Source of the DNA: Penelope pileata
Taxonomy: Eukaryota > Chordata > Aves > Galliformes > Cracidae
DNA length: 64,000 nucleotides
Direction of reading: 5' to 3'
NCBI GenBank assembly: GCA_013396635.1
Contig: WBMW01003836.1
Coordinates: 309,469-373,468 of the forward strand
Part shown: positions 1 to 11,803 of the stretch, piece by piece
How the letters are laid out: every line of letters begins with the position of its first letter
How positions within the stretch are numbered: position 1 is the stretch's first letter
Notes under the pieces: model-generated
The model's database searches: none
Told to the model about the DNA's origin: nothing
What the model saw: only the letters and a program-made list of their open reading frames with translations
Made by a program: the position numbers and the translations under genes

Positions 1-3000
1 CGCAGGCTGATGACACACTTGTCATAGTGAGCTGTGGGGCAGAGCACCGTCAGCCCTGCAGCCCCCGGGAGCCCCACAACCACTCCCCAGCCCCCCAAGC
101 CCTCCCCTTGCTGGAACTGCGTCTCCACTTGCAGGTAGCGTCTCAGCAGGTCCAGCACCACCGCCTTCATGTGGCCGCGGATGCCACTGCGGTACCTGGG
201 GAGCAAAGAGCCCGGCGTGCAGCGAGGGGGTGGCGGGGGGCNGCTCGGGGACAGCACTGCAGTGCACAGAGGCTTTCAAGGTTGTTTTATTTTTCTCCCC
301 GAAGTGAAAAATACAATGTGACAAATATAAACCTACAAATGTAAACGTATATAAATGTATGAATATAAACAAATAGAACAAAATCATTATTTTTTCCATC
401 ACTCATTTACTTCCTTATCTTATCTTATCTCCCAGCAGGACAAATTCAGGCAGAAAGCTGGCTAAGGGAAGGCCAGGCTGCTCACCTGCTGGCTGGGGAA
501 GTGGCAGAGCACAGAGGTGATGTTGCTGGCATACTGAGCCATCACCTTCCGGATGGATTTCTCCACGGAGAGAGGGATCCTCCCCGAGATGCTCGTCATG
601 ATTTCCTGCAGCTCCAGGAGGGGCAGGGAGGGGTCCCGTAGGGTCTTCATCAGCTGTGCCACCCAATCCTTCACCTGCAGGGAGCAGAGGCACCCAGCAC
701 CCCCAGTGCTGCATCTTGCAGGGCTGCCAGGAGCTGGGGGTGCTCCCTGCCCCGGGCACCCACCTTGGCACTGAAGTAGGGCTCGGGCAGGCAGTACCCG
801 TTCATGACGTTGGTGAGGTTGTCCAGCACGTTGCGGAGAATCTGGTGCTGCTTCTCACCCGTGATGGGGAGAGTCTGCTGGGCTGGGAGCCTCCCCGTGA
901 ATGGCTGAGCCTGGAGAGAGCACACAGAGGTGGGCTGGGTCCTTACCAATGGAGTACAGGGTTCCCAAAAGCTGCAGCTGCCCTGACAGAAAGCAGCACG
1001 ACCCCTCCAACACTGGCTGTTGGTTGGAAGGAGCTCCTAATGGTCAGCTTCATGTTTCTGCCAATGATGAAAAAGATGCAGAAAAATTATGGATGTGAAC
1101 CTATAGCATTATGGCTGCACTAAAAGCTTGTGTGTGAACTGCTGTAACCAGTGAGCAAACACACCCAGGGAGCTTATAGAGAGCAACATCACGGAGCAGC
1201 CACCTGGGGATGGGCATGGGCACCCAGTGCCATCCTGTACTAGGACAATGGCACATCCCCACCTCTGCCCCAGTCCAGGGTGGCTTCTTCCTGTCCCCCA
1301 GCCATCTCCCCCACCGCCCTGCAGACTCACAGGTTTCACTTTGGTGGGGTCGTCCAGCTCGAGCTGGGCGATGACGCAGCCCGCCTCCAGCAGCGCGCCC
1401 GGCCGCTTGGCGTAGTGCACGCGGCCCGCCTCCTCCACCGCCAGCGTCACGATGATCTTCATCACCTGCACCACCATGGCTGAAGCTGTCACTGTGCTGC
1501 TTTGCTACTGACCGGTTGGATCTTGAGCCGTGCACCAGGGTTGCAGGAACCCACTCACCTCGATCTCTGCGAACACGCTGCCCTTGGCAAGGTGACCGCC
1601 GTCATCCACCGTGTACTGCAGCAGCTTCCCCGCGGACGGGGAGCGCAGCACCGTCGGGTCCTTCTCCTTCTCAAAGTTGCACGTTTTGTTGCCAATGGTG
1701 ATCCGGTACCTTCGGGAGAGGGAAATGTCTCACCTTAGCCCTGCAGCTGCTGGGACCTGAGGAGCAGCAGGGAGGTACCTGTCCATCTCCTCCTTCATGT
1801 AGGTGGTGTGGCTGCTGCCGTCGTAGGAGAGCAGCAGCCCGCCGTCGTTCAGCCGGTGCACGTCTATCTCGATGTGAGTGCGGTTCATGATGATGACGTA
1901 CGTGGTCAGGGACTGGCGGGCAACCTGCGGGCAGCAGCCAGGGACAGCCCTCAGTGAGACCTCCAAGATGCCACGGGCTTTCGAGGGGCTGGTGGTGGGG
2001 CTGAGCATCTCCCAGGGCTCAGGGCACGGCTGTGGGTGGGCTGGCTGGAGGTTGGTGCAACACCCAACCGAGAGCTGGGTGAGCTCACAGCCGCGGCTCA
2101 TCTGCTGCTTTTTTTAGGATATTTTGGCATGAAGTTATCTAACTGGGGGTTGGAACTGGAAGATCTTTAAGGTCCCTTCCAACCCAAGCCATTCTATGAT
2201 TCTGTGATAAGGAGGCCGTTCTCATGATAAGATCAGGACAATGAGATGTATGAAGATGTTTGCCTTTTAAAAATAAGTTTATCAAGCTCGTATTTATCAA
2301 AATGAAGTTATCAACTTTATATTTATTGCATCTCTCTCCATCTCTCAGCAGGACAGGAGCACATGTCATAGAATCATAGAATCATTAAGGCTGGAAAAAA
2401 ACCCTCTAAGATCATCCAGTCCAACCACCCACCTACCACCAACATTGCCCACCAAACCACGTCCCTGTCCTGGGGAGAAGCCAGCACTGCAGCCAGCCTG
2501 GGAGGAGCACAGCACAGCCCTTACCTGGAGAACATATTTCACGCCCTCGTAGATGAGCTCCACATCGACAATGTTCAGCAGGGTGGCTGCTGGCAGCACC
2601 TGGCCCCTGAAATGCAACAGCAGGGTCAGCACTGCAAGGATTTCATTTCTTGGCTGTGCACATCGGCAGGGAGCCAAGTGGGTGAGGTGTCAGCGGTGCC
2701 ACCAGTGTCGGGTCACACAGGGAGGGTGAGAAGGTGACCGGAGGGGACAGGAATCTGCTTAGACACAGCCCACGTGAGCCCCTCTTACAAACACACCCGT
2801 CAGGCAAGCCAGAGCCTGGCAAAATGCACTCAGATAAAGGCATGGGGGAGAGCCCCAGGCGTCCTTGTCAAGGAATAACCTTGACGCTCAAGTGTGAAAA
2901 CAAGCAAGCTGCATTCAGCTGAGCTGCTTTCCATGAACTGTGGTTTTCACAACCGCATGAAACATTGTTCTCTCCAGATACAGCAATACTGAGAGGGCTG

Positions 3001-6000
3001 AGCCCTATGAGTCACAGCACATCCTGCGTTCCTGTGCTGCTGCATGGCCCAGAGGCACTGCCTGCAAATTTGCAAAGCAAAAGGGGGAAAGAAGATGCCC
3101 AAGGGAGAGGAAAACTCAGGTCTCTGTGCTTGCAGGAGCCCCAGCAGCTCCCAGCAGCAGGACATGCACTCCCTGCATCCCCTGTGCCCATGGCCATGGG
3201 GTCCCACAGCCCAGCAGGGCCAGCTCCCACCCCGCACCTCTCCAGCGAGTGCAGGAAGTCGGTCATGCACGTCCTGAAGGCAGCGTCTGCCACGTTCAGA
3301 GCACCACAGACAACACCCAGCATCGTGTCTGGCTTCTCTGCCTGGAGGGGGGGGGGAATAAACAAGTTGGGGTCTCCCCACAGAAGGGGGAGGTGGCCCA
3401 GCAGTGGCAGGGGCAGCGTCCCCCACCTGCACTTTCTCAGCGATCAGGTGGTCCAGCCAGCCGGTGTCGATCTCGTTGTTCTGGAAGCTCTCTGTCTCCA
3501 AGAGTTTTATCAGATATTCCACTGTGGTCCGGAAATCCCCGCGGATGGATAGCTCTTTCAGGGCCACCACCATATTCCTTTCAGGGAGACAGAAATCTCT
3601 ATTAATAACCAAGCAGGGCTCTGCTGCACCACTGAAATCTCTTCCCCTGACTTCAGAGCTGTCCCCAGGCACTTTGCACATCAGGAGCTGCCCCTGGTTT
3701 CCCCCCCTGCACAGGGCAGGTGTTCACCAGCTCCTCACACAGCTTGCTTAGGGTCTCCATCAGCCCATCAGCAAACCAAGGTGCTGTTACACAGCAGCCA
3801 AAGGCTGAAGGGGGAAGACACCGAGACTGGAATGATGAACACCAGCCCTGCTCTAGCATTTCCCAGGACGCTTCCAGCCCTGGCTGCCACACTCACGAGA
3901 TGGCCTCCTCCCGGTTCTCTCCCCATGAGAAGCAGTGCCCAAACTGGGAATCAGCAAATTCGTGCAGCCCCCCGGCAGCTGCCACGCTGAAGTACCCCCA
4001 GACGTTCTTGCTGCTGCGGAAATTCAGCTCCTGCACTGTCCCTGAGCTGGGCTTGAAACCCTGAGCAAAGAGCAGAAGGCATGGAGAAAGCAAGCCTGAA
4101 AATCATGATACATAAATAGGGCAGGAGGAACCCCTCTGTGTTTTAAGAAGGTTTCAATGACCCCGTGGGCTGAGGTCCCATCGGTGCCGTCCTGCTGGGG
4201 AGGACCATGCCCTGTTCCCCCCGGCCCCACAGCTCTCACCTCCTCGGGGTTCTCGCTGGTGATGCGCGCAGCGATGACGTGGCCCCGGGGCACGGGGGGG
4301 TTGGTGGGGCGGTCAAAGCAGATGGGCGTATCGCCCCAGGGGCTCTCCCCATACAGCACCCGGATGTCTTTTATCCTGTGCAAGGGGATGCCCATTGCAA
4401 TCTGCGCAAGAAACAAGCAGGACTAAGGCTAAGCTGCAGGCAGCTCTTCCAGGCACAGAGCCAGAGGCAAAGGAGGGACTTTGCGCTGCTTCTGCCTGCA
4501 CCCTCTATACCGATATATGGGACAGCTTCCCTCTGCCAGCCTCCAGCTCAGTGCTTTTCCATAAATTACAAATTTCCTTCATCTTGAAGCTACCTGCGTG
4601 CACCCAGGTACCTGGAGCTGGGCAGCAGGGAGGTTCACATCCGCGATCATCTCCGTGCAGGGGTGCTCGACCTGCAGGCGTGGGTTCAGCTCGAGGAAGT
4701 GGAAGCTGCCGTCCTTGCTGTAGAGGTACTCGACGGTGCCCGTGCTGACGTAGCCCACCATCTGCGCCAGGCGCACCGCACACTGCGGGAGGTGAAACCG
4801 CAGCGCTGAGAAACGACCGCTGCAGAGCCAGGGCTGCCCCAGGCAAAACGGCAGCAGCATCCATGCATGGAGCAAGGACACAAGGAAGAGCAAAAAGCAT
4901 TTTTGGGAAGGGTGGGGAGGAGAAATGTTGCACTGAGGTGCTCGCACATCCAAGCTTGCTCACGTCACAGAGTTCCTCCCTTCCTTAGGAGCCTCAGGTG
5001 CCCCAAACCACAAACCCAGCAAGGAACAAAGCATTTTCTCACTAAAACTCCATGTCACCTGAAAACCAGGGTCACCCACCTTCTCCATCACCTCGATGAC
5101 AGCAGGAGCCGCAATGGTGGTGGGTGCCTCCTCGATGATCTTCTGGTGCCGGCGCTGGATGGAGCAGTCACGGCCAAAGAGGGAGATGGCGTTGCCGTAC
5201 TCGTCAGCCAGCACCTGCACCTCCAGGTGCCGCGCGTGCTGTGCCAGCTGCATCAGGAAGATGGGGGATCCAGGTGCCTCTGCCTGCACCTGTGGAGGGG
5301 AGAGGGTCACACTTTGGTGTTGTCCTCTAAAATTTATCCCAGGTCCTGCAGCAAGCCCAGCAGGGAAAAGCAGGGATGCCAGGGGTGGGAGCAGGACCCT
5401 GGTGTGTGTTCCCCAGAGACTGGATGGGGGCAGGACGAGTGCCCTGGGCACTGCTCACCTGTCGGAAGCAGGCACCAAATTCCTCTGCTGTCTCCACTTT
5501 TCGGATGCCTTTGCCCCCGCCACCTTCTGATGCCTTGATCATCAGCGGGTACCCGATCCTCTTGGCCACCTGAGAGGGAGAAGGACTGGGGTGGCCAAAG
5601 TGCTCTGCAGCCCACCTGGAGCAGCCTGAGCTGCCCCTGCACGCAGGGACAAGCTGCTGCCAAAACGTCCTTGCATCTCTGTCACGAGGGCTGGGAGCCC
5701 AGAAGATTGTAGCATGCAAGCTCCCATGAGAAATGATGGTGTGCTACCTCCAGGCCTTCCTCCACGTCCTTCACGCAGCCCTGTGCGTACGTCTCGAGGG
5801 GGATGCTGATCATCTGCTGGTCCTTCTGCTGCCCCTGAGACCACTGGGCCACCAGACCTGCAGGCACACCCAGGGCTGCTGTCACCATAGGGGCAGCAGG
5901 GCCACCATGGGGACAGCATTTTGCCCATGCCACGGTAGATGGGGACCCCATGATGGCACATGCCACTTCCCCTGGGTCTGTGCACGTCTGCCCAAACCAG

Positions 6001-9000
6001 CAGCTGCTCAGCTGAGATGGGGTCCCTGATATCTGCAGCCCATCTGCAGCTACTCAGGCTAGGGACCCCAGCCCGGTGCATGCTTTGGGGAAGTAGAGGC
6101 AAAAAGGGAGGAATTAGCACAGGGAGGATATATGGGGCTGCAGTGGAGGCACTTACCACTCCCACTCCATGGCAGCGTGGGGATCTCCACTGTCTGGGCC
6201 ACGATGGTGGAAGCGACTTTGTCGCCCAGCGCCCACATGGCATCACTGGGGGGACCTTCGGACAGGGAGGGAAGGGATGAACAGGGCCAGCCTGGCCAGC
6301 GGGCACAGCCCCATTGTCTGAGGCAACCAATGCTGCAGAAAGCTGCTCCCCACTGAGCTGGCACCACCAGCCCTGGGGACAGCACTTCTGCAAAGGCAGG
6401 GGTGCAGGAAATGCCTCCCTAAACCCAATGATCAGTGTGGGATGGAGCTCAGCCCTTCTTCAAGGGGCAGCCTGGGATGTCCCCTAGCTGGGCAGCCCAA
6501 AGGGTCTGCTCCCATCCAGTGCTCCTCCAGCATGGGAATTACAGGGAAAATCCAGAAAACAGTAGGACCCCTGGGACAGCTCCAGGGAAGTGGCCTGGGG
6601 ACCGCCATGCTGCAGGAGGCATGAAGTGGGCAGATGCACGCAGGAAATGGGGACCAAGCATGCATGCACCCACTAGCCCCGTGCCCACTGCTCCCCTCAG
6701 CAAGGGGAAAGCAGTGAGACCTTACCTAAGAAAGCTATCCCATTTTTCTGCAGCAGCTCTGGCAGCTTGGGGTTTTCCGAGGCGTGTCCCCAGCCAGCCC
6801 ATACAGCCTGGCACAAGAGAGGAGCAGCATGAGCCATTACCTCCTGCCCCAGCACCTTCCCTTTGGCCCTGGCATCACGCCTAGCTGTGCAGGGGGACAT
6901 CACTCCATTTTGGAGCACCCCTTTGGCCATCTCTGCTTCCCTTGGGGGTTCCCAACAATTACAGCCCATGAGAGCCCTATGGGCATGGGGGCTGGGCATC
7001 CTGGCAGCAGCACAGTCCCCAATCACACCAAGTTTCATTCCTTTCCCTCTTTTCTGGACCACGAGGGTCAAGAGAAATGTCTCTGTCAATCTCTACACCG
7101 TTTCCTTCAGCCTTGCCCTCCCCATAAAACCCTAAAAATCCCCTAAATCATAACAGCAAGCCCAGCAAAGAGGTGGGAGGCCAGCGAGCAGCTGTTACCT
7201 GGACTGGGATCCGTTTGGAAATGTCCACAATCAGCTCCACGTTGGCGTAGTTGTTGTTGTTGGCTCCCCCGGGGACGGGCACGTAGTGATCAGCCAGTTT
7301 GATGTACTCTGAAAGACAGCACACAGCCATGGGAGCCTCCTCCAGATGTTTGCTCCTGGATCTGGTTGCTCAGAAGGGAAGCGTGCAGCCGCAGGTAGCA
7401 ATGGAGGAGGAGAGGGCTGTCCCAGCCCAGCTCCAGGCTAAGGTCATCACTCCTGGGGGTGGTTTTAGGAATTACCTGCATTGGCCTTGAGATCTTCAGG
7501 GGTGACCATGACCACAAAGCGAATGGCACGCTCGTTTCGGAACATCTCGTAGGCCCAGCGGCGGATGGAGCGCATGCACTTGACAGCAGCGATCCCATTG
7601 TTGGCGATGAGGACCTGTGGGGACAGGGACAGAGGCATCAGTGGAGCAAGTGCAGGGACACGGGAGCTGAACCCCTCCTTGATGCAGAGGGGCAGGGCTG
7701 GGCATGCAGTCCCACAAATGGCAGCGCAGGGGCTCCAAGGGAGGCTGAAGCCGAGGGGAGGGTGGCTCCAGGCAGCACGGGAGGACACGGGCAGCCCAAG
7801 GATGCATCCCGAAAGCAGCCACTCCACCACCAGGCGAAGGCATGGAGGCACCTTCTCGATGACACGGTTCCCCCCGAAGCGGGTGACGAACTCGGCGGGC
7901 GAGGCGACGGAGAAGTCCCGCTGCAGGTCCATCTTGCGGTGCTCGCGGCCACGCTTCATCAGGTGCGGGGCAGACATGCTAGGCCTGCGTGGGAGGGGAG
8001 AGCTGTCAGCAAAGGGCACGTGGCCACCCTGGTCTGGAGCACGGTGGTGGCTCCTGCTAGTCCGGGAGGTCCCATGGGCAACTGGTGGCTTAGCACGAGG
8101 TGAGGCTTTGTCCTCTGATGAAAGCAATCGGAGCGTTCAGCTGCTGACCCACATGAGGAACACAGCTGTCACTTTCCCTGCCACCAGCTCCACACTGGGC
8201 TCTCTCCAAAGATGTCTAACACTCGCTGCAATGCCGCAGAGGAAAACCATTTCCAGCTGGGTTAAATGGGATGGGCAATTTGTGATTTAAATCCTCCCAT
8301 CCCTGGGAAAAGCATGGGGATCTCTAAGGATGCAGAACAGCTGTGGGTCCATGTTTGTGCACGTGTGGGACAAGCAGGAGCTCTGCAGACACACAGGACT
8401 GAAGCCCCATGGTTTCCATCTCAGGGAGCAGAGAGGTTTTTGGCTGGTGCATGGGAGCAGCCATGCATGCAGCTGCAGGCACTGTTGCAACACTGAGCTC
8501 TGTTGCAGAGCTGCATCTACCACCCACACCTGCACAGCACCACTACACACTTCCCCACTTCTGTGCACAAAATTCTAAGCATCTTTGTCTTTTAATTTCT
8601 CCACGTTTCATCACTCAGCCAGGCCCAAGGACTTTGTATCTTTCATTATTATTCCATGGGTGGGCTACAAATAAAGGGATAAGGGCAACCCCCTCAGATG
8701 ACCCATTTGTGCACCAGCAGCACGTGGCACACTCATTTTAGGGGGAAATACGCTGACACTCCCTGAGCGCTGGGGAAATGCCCCGCTCTCTCCATCAGCT
8801 CAGGATATTTTAAGAGCAGCCACAACTTTACAAAATCACCAGCACTGCCCCGAGCCCCACCGCAAAGCCAACGCACCGGAGCCATCCTGCGAACCGCAGG
8901 GCACGGCCAGAAGAGGACTCCTCCCATGTCCAAGTGCAGGTGAACCCAGCGGTGCTGCAGCAGCAAGGCAGTGCCCAGCACCTCCCAGACCCCCAGCTCC

Positions 9001-10583
9001 ACAAGCAGACAGCGTTCGGCTGAGCTCGGTGATGGGGCTGCCCGTTTTCATTATCCCGCAAAGGTCTTTTATTTTTAACCGTGGTGGGAGAGGAGGGGCT
9101 GAGCAGCAGGGCTTTGTTTCCAGTTATTTATAATTGCATTTGCAGGGGAAGCTGCTGCGTGCTGCCAGCAGCTCCTGTCCCCTAGCACAAATGGCACAGA
9201 GCGTTGCTCCTCCAGGCTTGTGTCAGTCTGGGCTCTAACTCAAGCATGATGAGGCTTCAGGCATAAAGAGCTGTTTTGCAAAACTCAGTATTGAAAATAC
9301 AGGAAAAAAGCTCCCCCATTCCTACATCTTCTGGCCAAAAAATGTTGACTTTGCAACTTAGCAAGAAGAGGTGAGTTGCCCTAGGGCAAAACTCACTGTG
9401 GTGCTGTCCGCAGAGCAAAGCTCACCTGCTTTTCATTGACTTATTGCACAGCAAAACCACCAAAGAATTATTTTTTTTTCCCTTTGCAGAAGCAAAGTGC
9501 TCTGTGCAGCTGGGCTGGCAGCAGGAAGCAGCCTGAGGAACCTGGCCCTGAGGGTGCAGGGCAACACATGCTTGTGCAAGTGCACGTACCTGTGCAAGTG
9601 CAATTGCACACACAGACGCATGGGTAAGTGCACATGTAGGCATCTCATCAAAAAACTCAGATAAATTTGCAGGTTTACATCCCACAAAACGTACACAGTG
9701 ATGCTTGTGCACAAAACAGCACCCAGAGGGATGGAGAAAAATCCCCACGTGCTGTTGCCCCCATCCTGCACCAGCCACAGCTGCACCATGTACTGTGCAG
9801 GGACAGAAACAGGAAAACAAAAAGAGGAAGAGAAAACAGCAGCAATGTGCTGGGGATCGCACTTAAAGGAACAGCACATCCAAAAAGCCCTTTCCAAGTT
9901 GTTTTTGGTATTGGAAATCACTGCAACAGAGCAACCCTCTCCCAGCCCTCCTTGCCGGACTCATGCACGTGACACTGCTGTCACACGGGGCCACTCACAC
10001 ACATCCACTCTTCTCTCTGGGGTGGGATTCTGAGGATTTTAGGACTGGGACATCAGCACGGTGATACAACGAGCACCTGCACCTGGCTTTTAGCAACAGG
10101 TGCCCCAAGCTTGAAGATAAGCATCACCCCAAATCATCTCCCTGCCCCCAAACTTATTTCTGCTCCCCGTGTGCTGTACCTGATGCCGGGGATGGGCTGC
10201 AGCGTAGCAGAGGTGGGGGGGGGCTCGGTGCCACCCCCCCCCACGCAGGCCAGGCTGCTGCGCCGGCGGCCCACCCTGAAGGCCGTGGCCACCACCTCAT
10301 CCTCGGAGGAGCTCTCCTCGAAGGAGCCCAGCACGAACTTGGCCAGGGCAGGCCGGCGGAGCGCAGCGGGGTTGTACACGGCGATCTGCTCCTGCTCCCC
10401 AGCCTGGCTGGGCTGCAGCGGGAGGTGGGGGGCTGGGGGGCTCTGCGGAGCCGGCTCTGAGGTGGGCAGCAGGGCCGGGGTCTGCTCAGGTTTCTCCTTC
10501 TGCCTTCTGGTGTTTGAGGTGGACATCTTGGTCCAGACAGGACCTAGCACGAGGACCAGCAGAAGCACAACCGCCAGCACCAT
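1..10583 (-). CDS. ACACB: Acetyl-CoA carboxylase 2 (beta), 5' part of gene, runs off left edge
   Basis: Biotin-dependent enzyme making malonyl-CoA at the outer mitochondrial membrane, which restrains CPT1 and fatty-acid oxidation. Exons read 5' to 3': 10180-10583, 7852-7984, 7476-7614, 7199-7308, 6726-6807, 6157-6255, 5748-5857, 5459-5569, 5080-5289, 4612-4782, 4240-4401, 3897-4060, 3427-3577, 3238-3341, 2525-2606, 1779-1924, 1559-1709, 1331-1465, 764-910, 486-674, then about 107-195 and 1-31. Phases agree except at the last junctions. The hydrophobic N-terminus (MVLAVVLLLVLVLG) is the mark of the beta form over ACACA. Next come the AMPK-type site RPSMSAPHL, the biotin carboxylase domain (VLIANNGIAAVK, EGGGGKGIR, ELNPRLQVEHP) and the biotin lysine in E|VMK (codon 1457-1459). 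Only the start of the central domain follows; the carboxyltransferase domain lies outside. One exon between 195 and 486 is absent (see 242). The pre-AMPK-site segment is about 80 residues shorter than I recall for human. Confidence 0.95.
242..242. other. Single N at the position of a missing ACACB exon
   Basis: One ambiguous base sits in the interval 196-485. Vertebrate ACC proteins carry about 34 residues between the PSQQ end of exon 486-674 and the YRSGIRGHMKAVV start of exon 107-195. No open segment in this interval encodes them. Exon 486-674 ends on a complete codon, while the next exon begins with a codon's last base, so direct joining would shift the frame. The N therefore probably marks a collapsed assembly gap that swallowed the exon. 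Confidence 0.7.
413..431. repeat. Short TTATC microsatellite
   Basis: Three to four copies of a 5-bp unit (ttatc) lie in an AT-rich intron stretch (about 290-430) of ACACB, next to the interval where an exon is missing. No function is suggested. Confidence 0.6.
2145..2207 (+). mobile_element. CR1 LINE 3' end fragment
   Basis: The terminal CR1 signature is readable on the plus strand: a GGTTGGA-like start, AAGATCTTTAAGGTCCC, then TTCCAACCCAAGCCATTC and a TATGATTCTGTGAT tail. It lies in the ACACB intron between exons 1779-1924 and 2525-2606. The left boundary is uncertain. It is one of two oppositely oriented CR1 ends in this intron. Confidence 0.8.
2366..2470 (-). mobile_element. CR1 LINE 3' end fragment, inverted
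   Basis: The plus strand reads CATAGAATCATAGAATCAT followed by AAGATCATCCAGTCCAACC, the reverse complement of a CR1 3' end with its short ATTCTATG tail repeat. It extends into subterminal CR1 sequence (CCACCAAACCACGTCCC). It ends about 55 bp before exon 2525-2606, close to that exon's 5' splice site. Confidence 0.85.
7985..10179. other. ACACB first coding intron, no further feature
   Basis: This 2.2-kb GC-rich intron separates the unique N-terminal exon from the exon carrying the AMPK site. No conserved exon, repeat end or RNA gene was recognised. ORFs here lack family motifs and are judged chance. Confidence 0.6.
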
Positions 10584-11023
10584 TCAGCCACCCTGGGGAG
10601 AAGCAGAGATGCTCCCTGAGAGGTTTTGCTGCACCACGGGCTGAGCTCACCCATTGGGGCTCCTTCTGGCCCAGCTCCGAGCTGCCACAGCTCCGTCACC
10701 CCCTCCAGCCACCACAGCCAGGGGCCGCGAGCCCCCTGTGCCCCCCCATTGCCCACCACAGCCAGGAGCCCCTCATAACCCCCGCAGCCCCCAGCCTACC
10801 CTGCTCCGTCCTGTTTGCCAGCTCTCAGAGCCCTCTTTTACTTCCGAACACGGCGTCCCAGCGGCGATGGGGAGGGCCCAGGGGGTGAAGCTGCCTCACA
10901 GCCGTGCTGGGGGCTGAGATGGACGCCTGGCCGTGCCAGGGGGCCCAGCCCCCATCACCCCCAGGTGACAGAGCCCCACGGTGAGCCCAGCCCCACAGGC
11001 CCTCGGGGGGGGCCGTTAAACTG

Positions 11024-11085
11024 NNNNNNNNNNNNNNNNNNNNNNNNNNNNNNNNNNNNNNNNNNNNNNNNNNNNNNNNNNNNNN
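11024..11085. other. Assembly gap of 62 N
   Basis: A run of 62 N is flanked by G-rich sequence (an eight-G run at about 11005-11012 before it and nine G from 11086 after it). This suggests a GC-rich stretch that sequencing failed to read through. It lies upstream of the ACACB coding start and could hide part of its promoter or first exon. Confidence 0.95.
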
Positions 11086-11705
11086 GGGGGGGGGAGAGAA
11101 CCACCACGCTCCCTTCCTGAGGTGAACTCTAAATATCCCCAGCACCAGCGCTCGTTTGTTGGTTCATTAAGAAATAGCCCACCCTGGGGGCCACAGGGCT
11201 CCTCCACACACCCCTCATGGCAACCGCCCCATTTCAAACCCCAATGCACACCACTGAGGGGCCCCCCAAGCCCACCACCCTCAAAGCTCCCAGCCAGCAC
11301 CTTTTATCACCACCCTACAAAACCCCAGCAGTGCCACTCACCATCTTCCCTGAGTCCCCGGCGTCCCAGGACGGGCACAGACCAACCCCAAGGGCCACAG
11401 CTCCCTGTTTTGTCCCCAGACCAGGCTGTGTGTCCCCCCCGGGGCCTGCAGGCCAGGGGCAGCGCCTGACGCCCGCCGGGTTTCACATTTCAGGCCCCTG
11501 GCCTGTGCCAGGTTTTCCCTCGCTTGCACGTGACAGTAACGTCAAGCATAAATATTACCCAGTTAGCAGGGCTGGAAAACTTCTGCTGGAGGAGAGGGGG
11601 GAAGGCAGAGGCGAGGACACACGATCCTTGTGGGACAAAGGTCCCATGCCAGCTGGGGGGTGAGGAGAAGGCCCTGGCCTTACCCGCACCATCAGCCCCC
11701 GGTTT

Positions 11706-11780
11706 GTCACCGTGTAAGATCACGGCGCTTGTCACCATGTAAGGTCACAGCATTTGTAGCCATGTAAGATCACAGCACAA
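11706..11780. repeat. Tandem repeat, 25 bp x 3
   Basis: Three adjacent 25-bp units begin GTCACCGTGTAAGATCACGG, GTCACCATGTAAGGTCACAG and GTAGCCATGTAAGATCACAG (units at 11706-11730, 11731-11755, 11756-11780). They differ at a few bases each. They lie just beyond the candidate UNG polyadenylation signal. Confidence 0.9.
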
Positions 11781-11797
11781 CATAAACAAAGAGATTT

Positions 11798-11803
11798 TTT
11801 ATT
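11798..11803 (-). terminator. Candidate UNG polyadenylation signal (AATAAA, minus strand)
   Basis: TTTATT on the plus strand gives AATAAA in the UNG direction, about 1.1 kb after the UNG stop codon. An adjoining A-run (11804-11817) lies on its upstream side. It is the first clear hexamer I noted downstream of UNG, but cleavage here is inferred. Confidence 0.4.

Noticed and set aside
2947..3681. Long minus-strand ORF of 244 codons
   Set aside because: It is two real ACACB exons (3238-3341, 3427-3577) read through their introns; family motifs stop exactly at the splice sites.
3653..3892. Minus-strand ORF between ACACB exons as an extra exon
   Set aside because: Exon 3897-4060 ends in a split serine codon completed by exon 3427-3577, leaving no place for it.
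1..10583. Identification as ACACA instead of ACACB
   Set aside because: The hydrophobic N-terminal anchor and the UNG/ALKBH2/USP30 neighbourhood are specific to ACACB.
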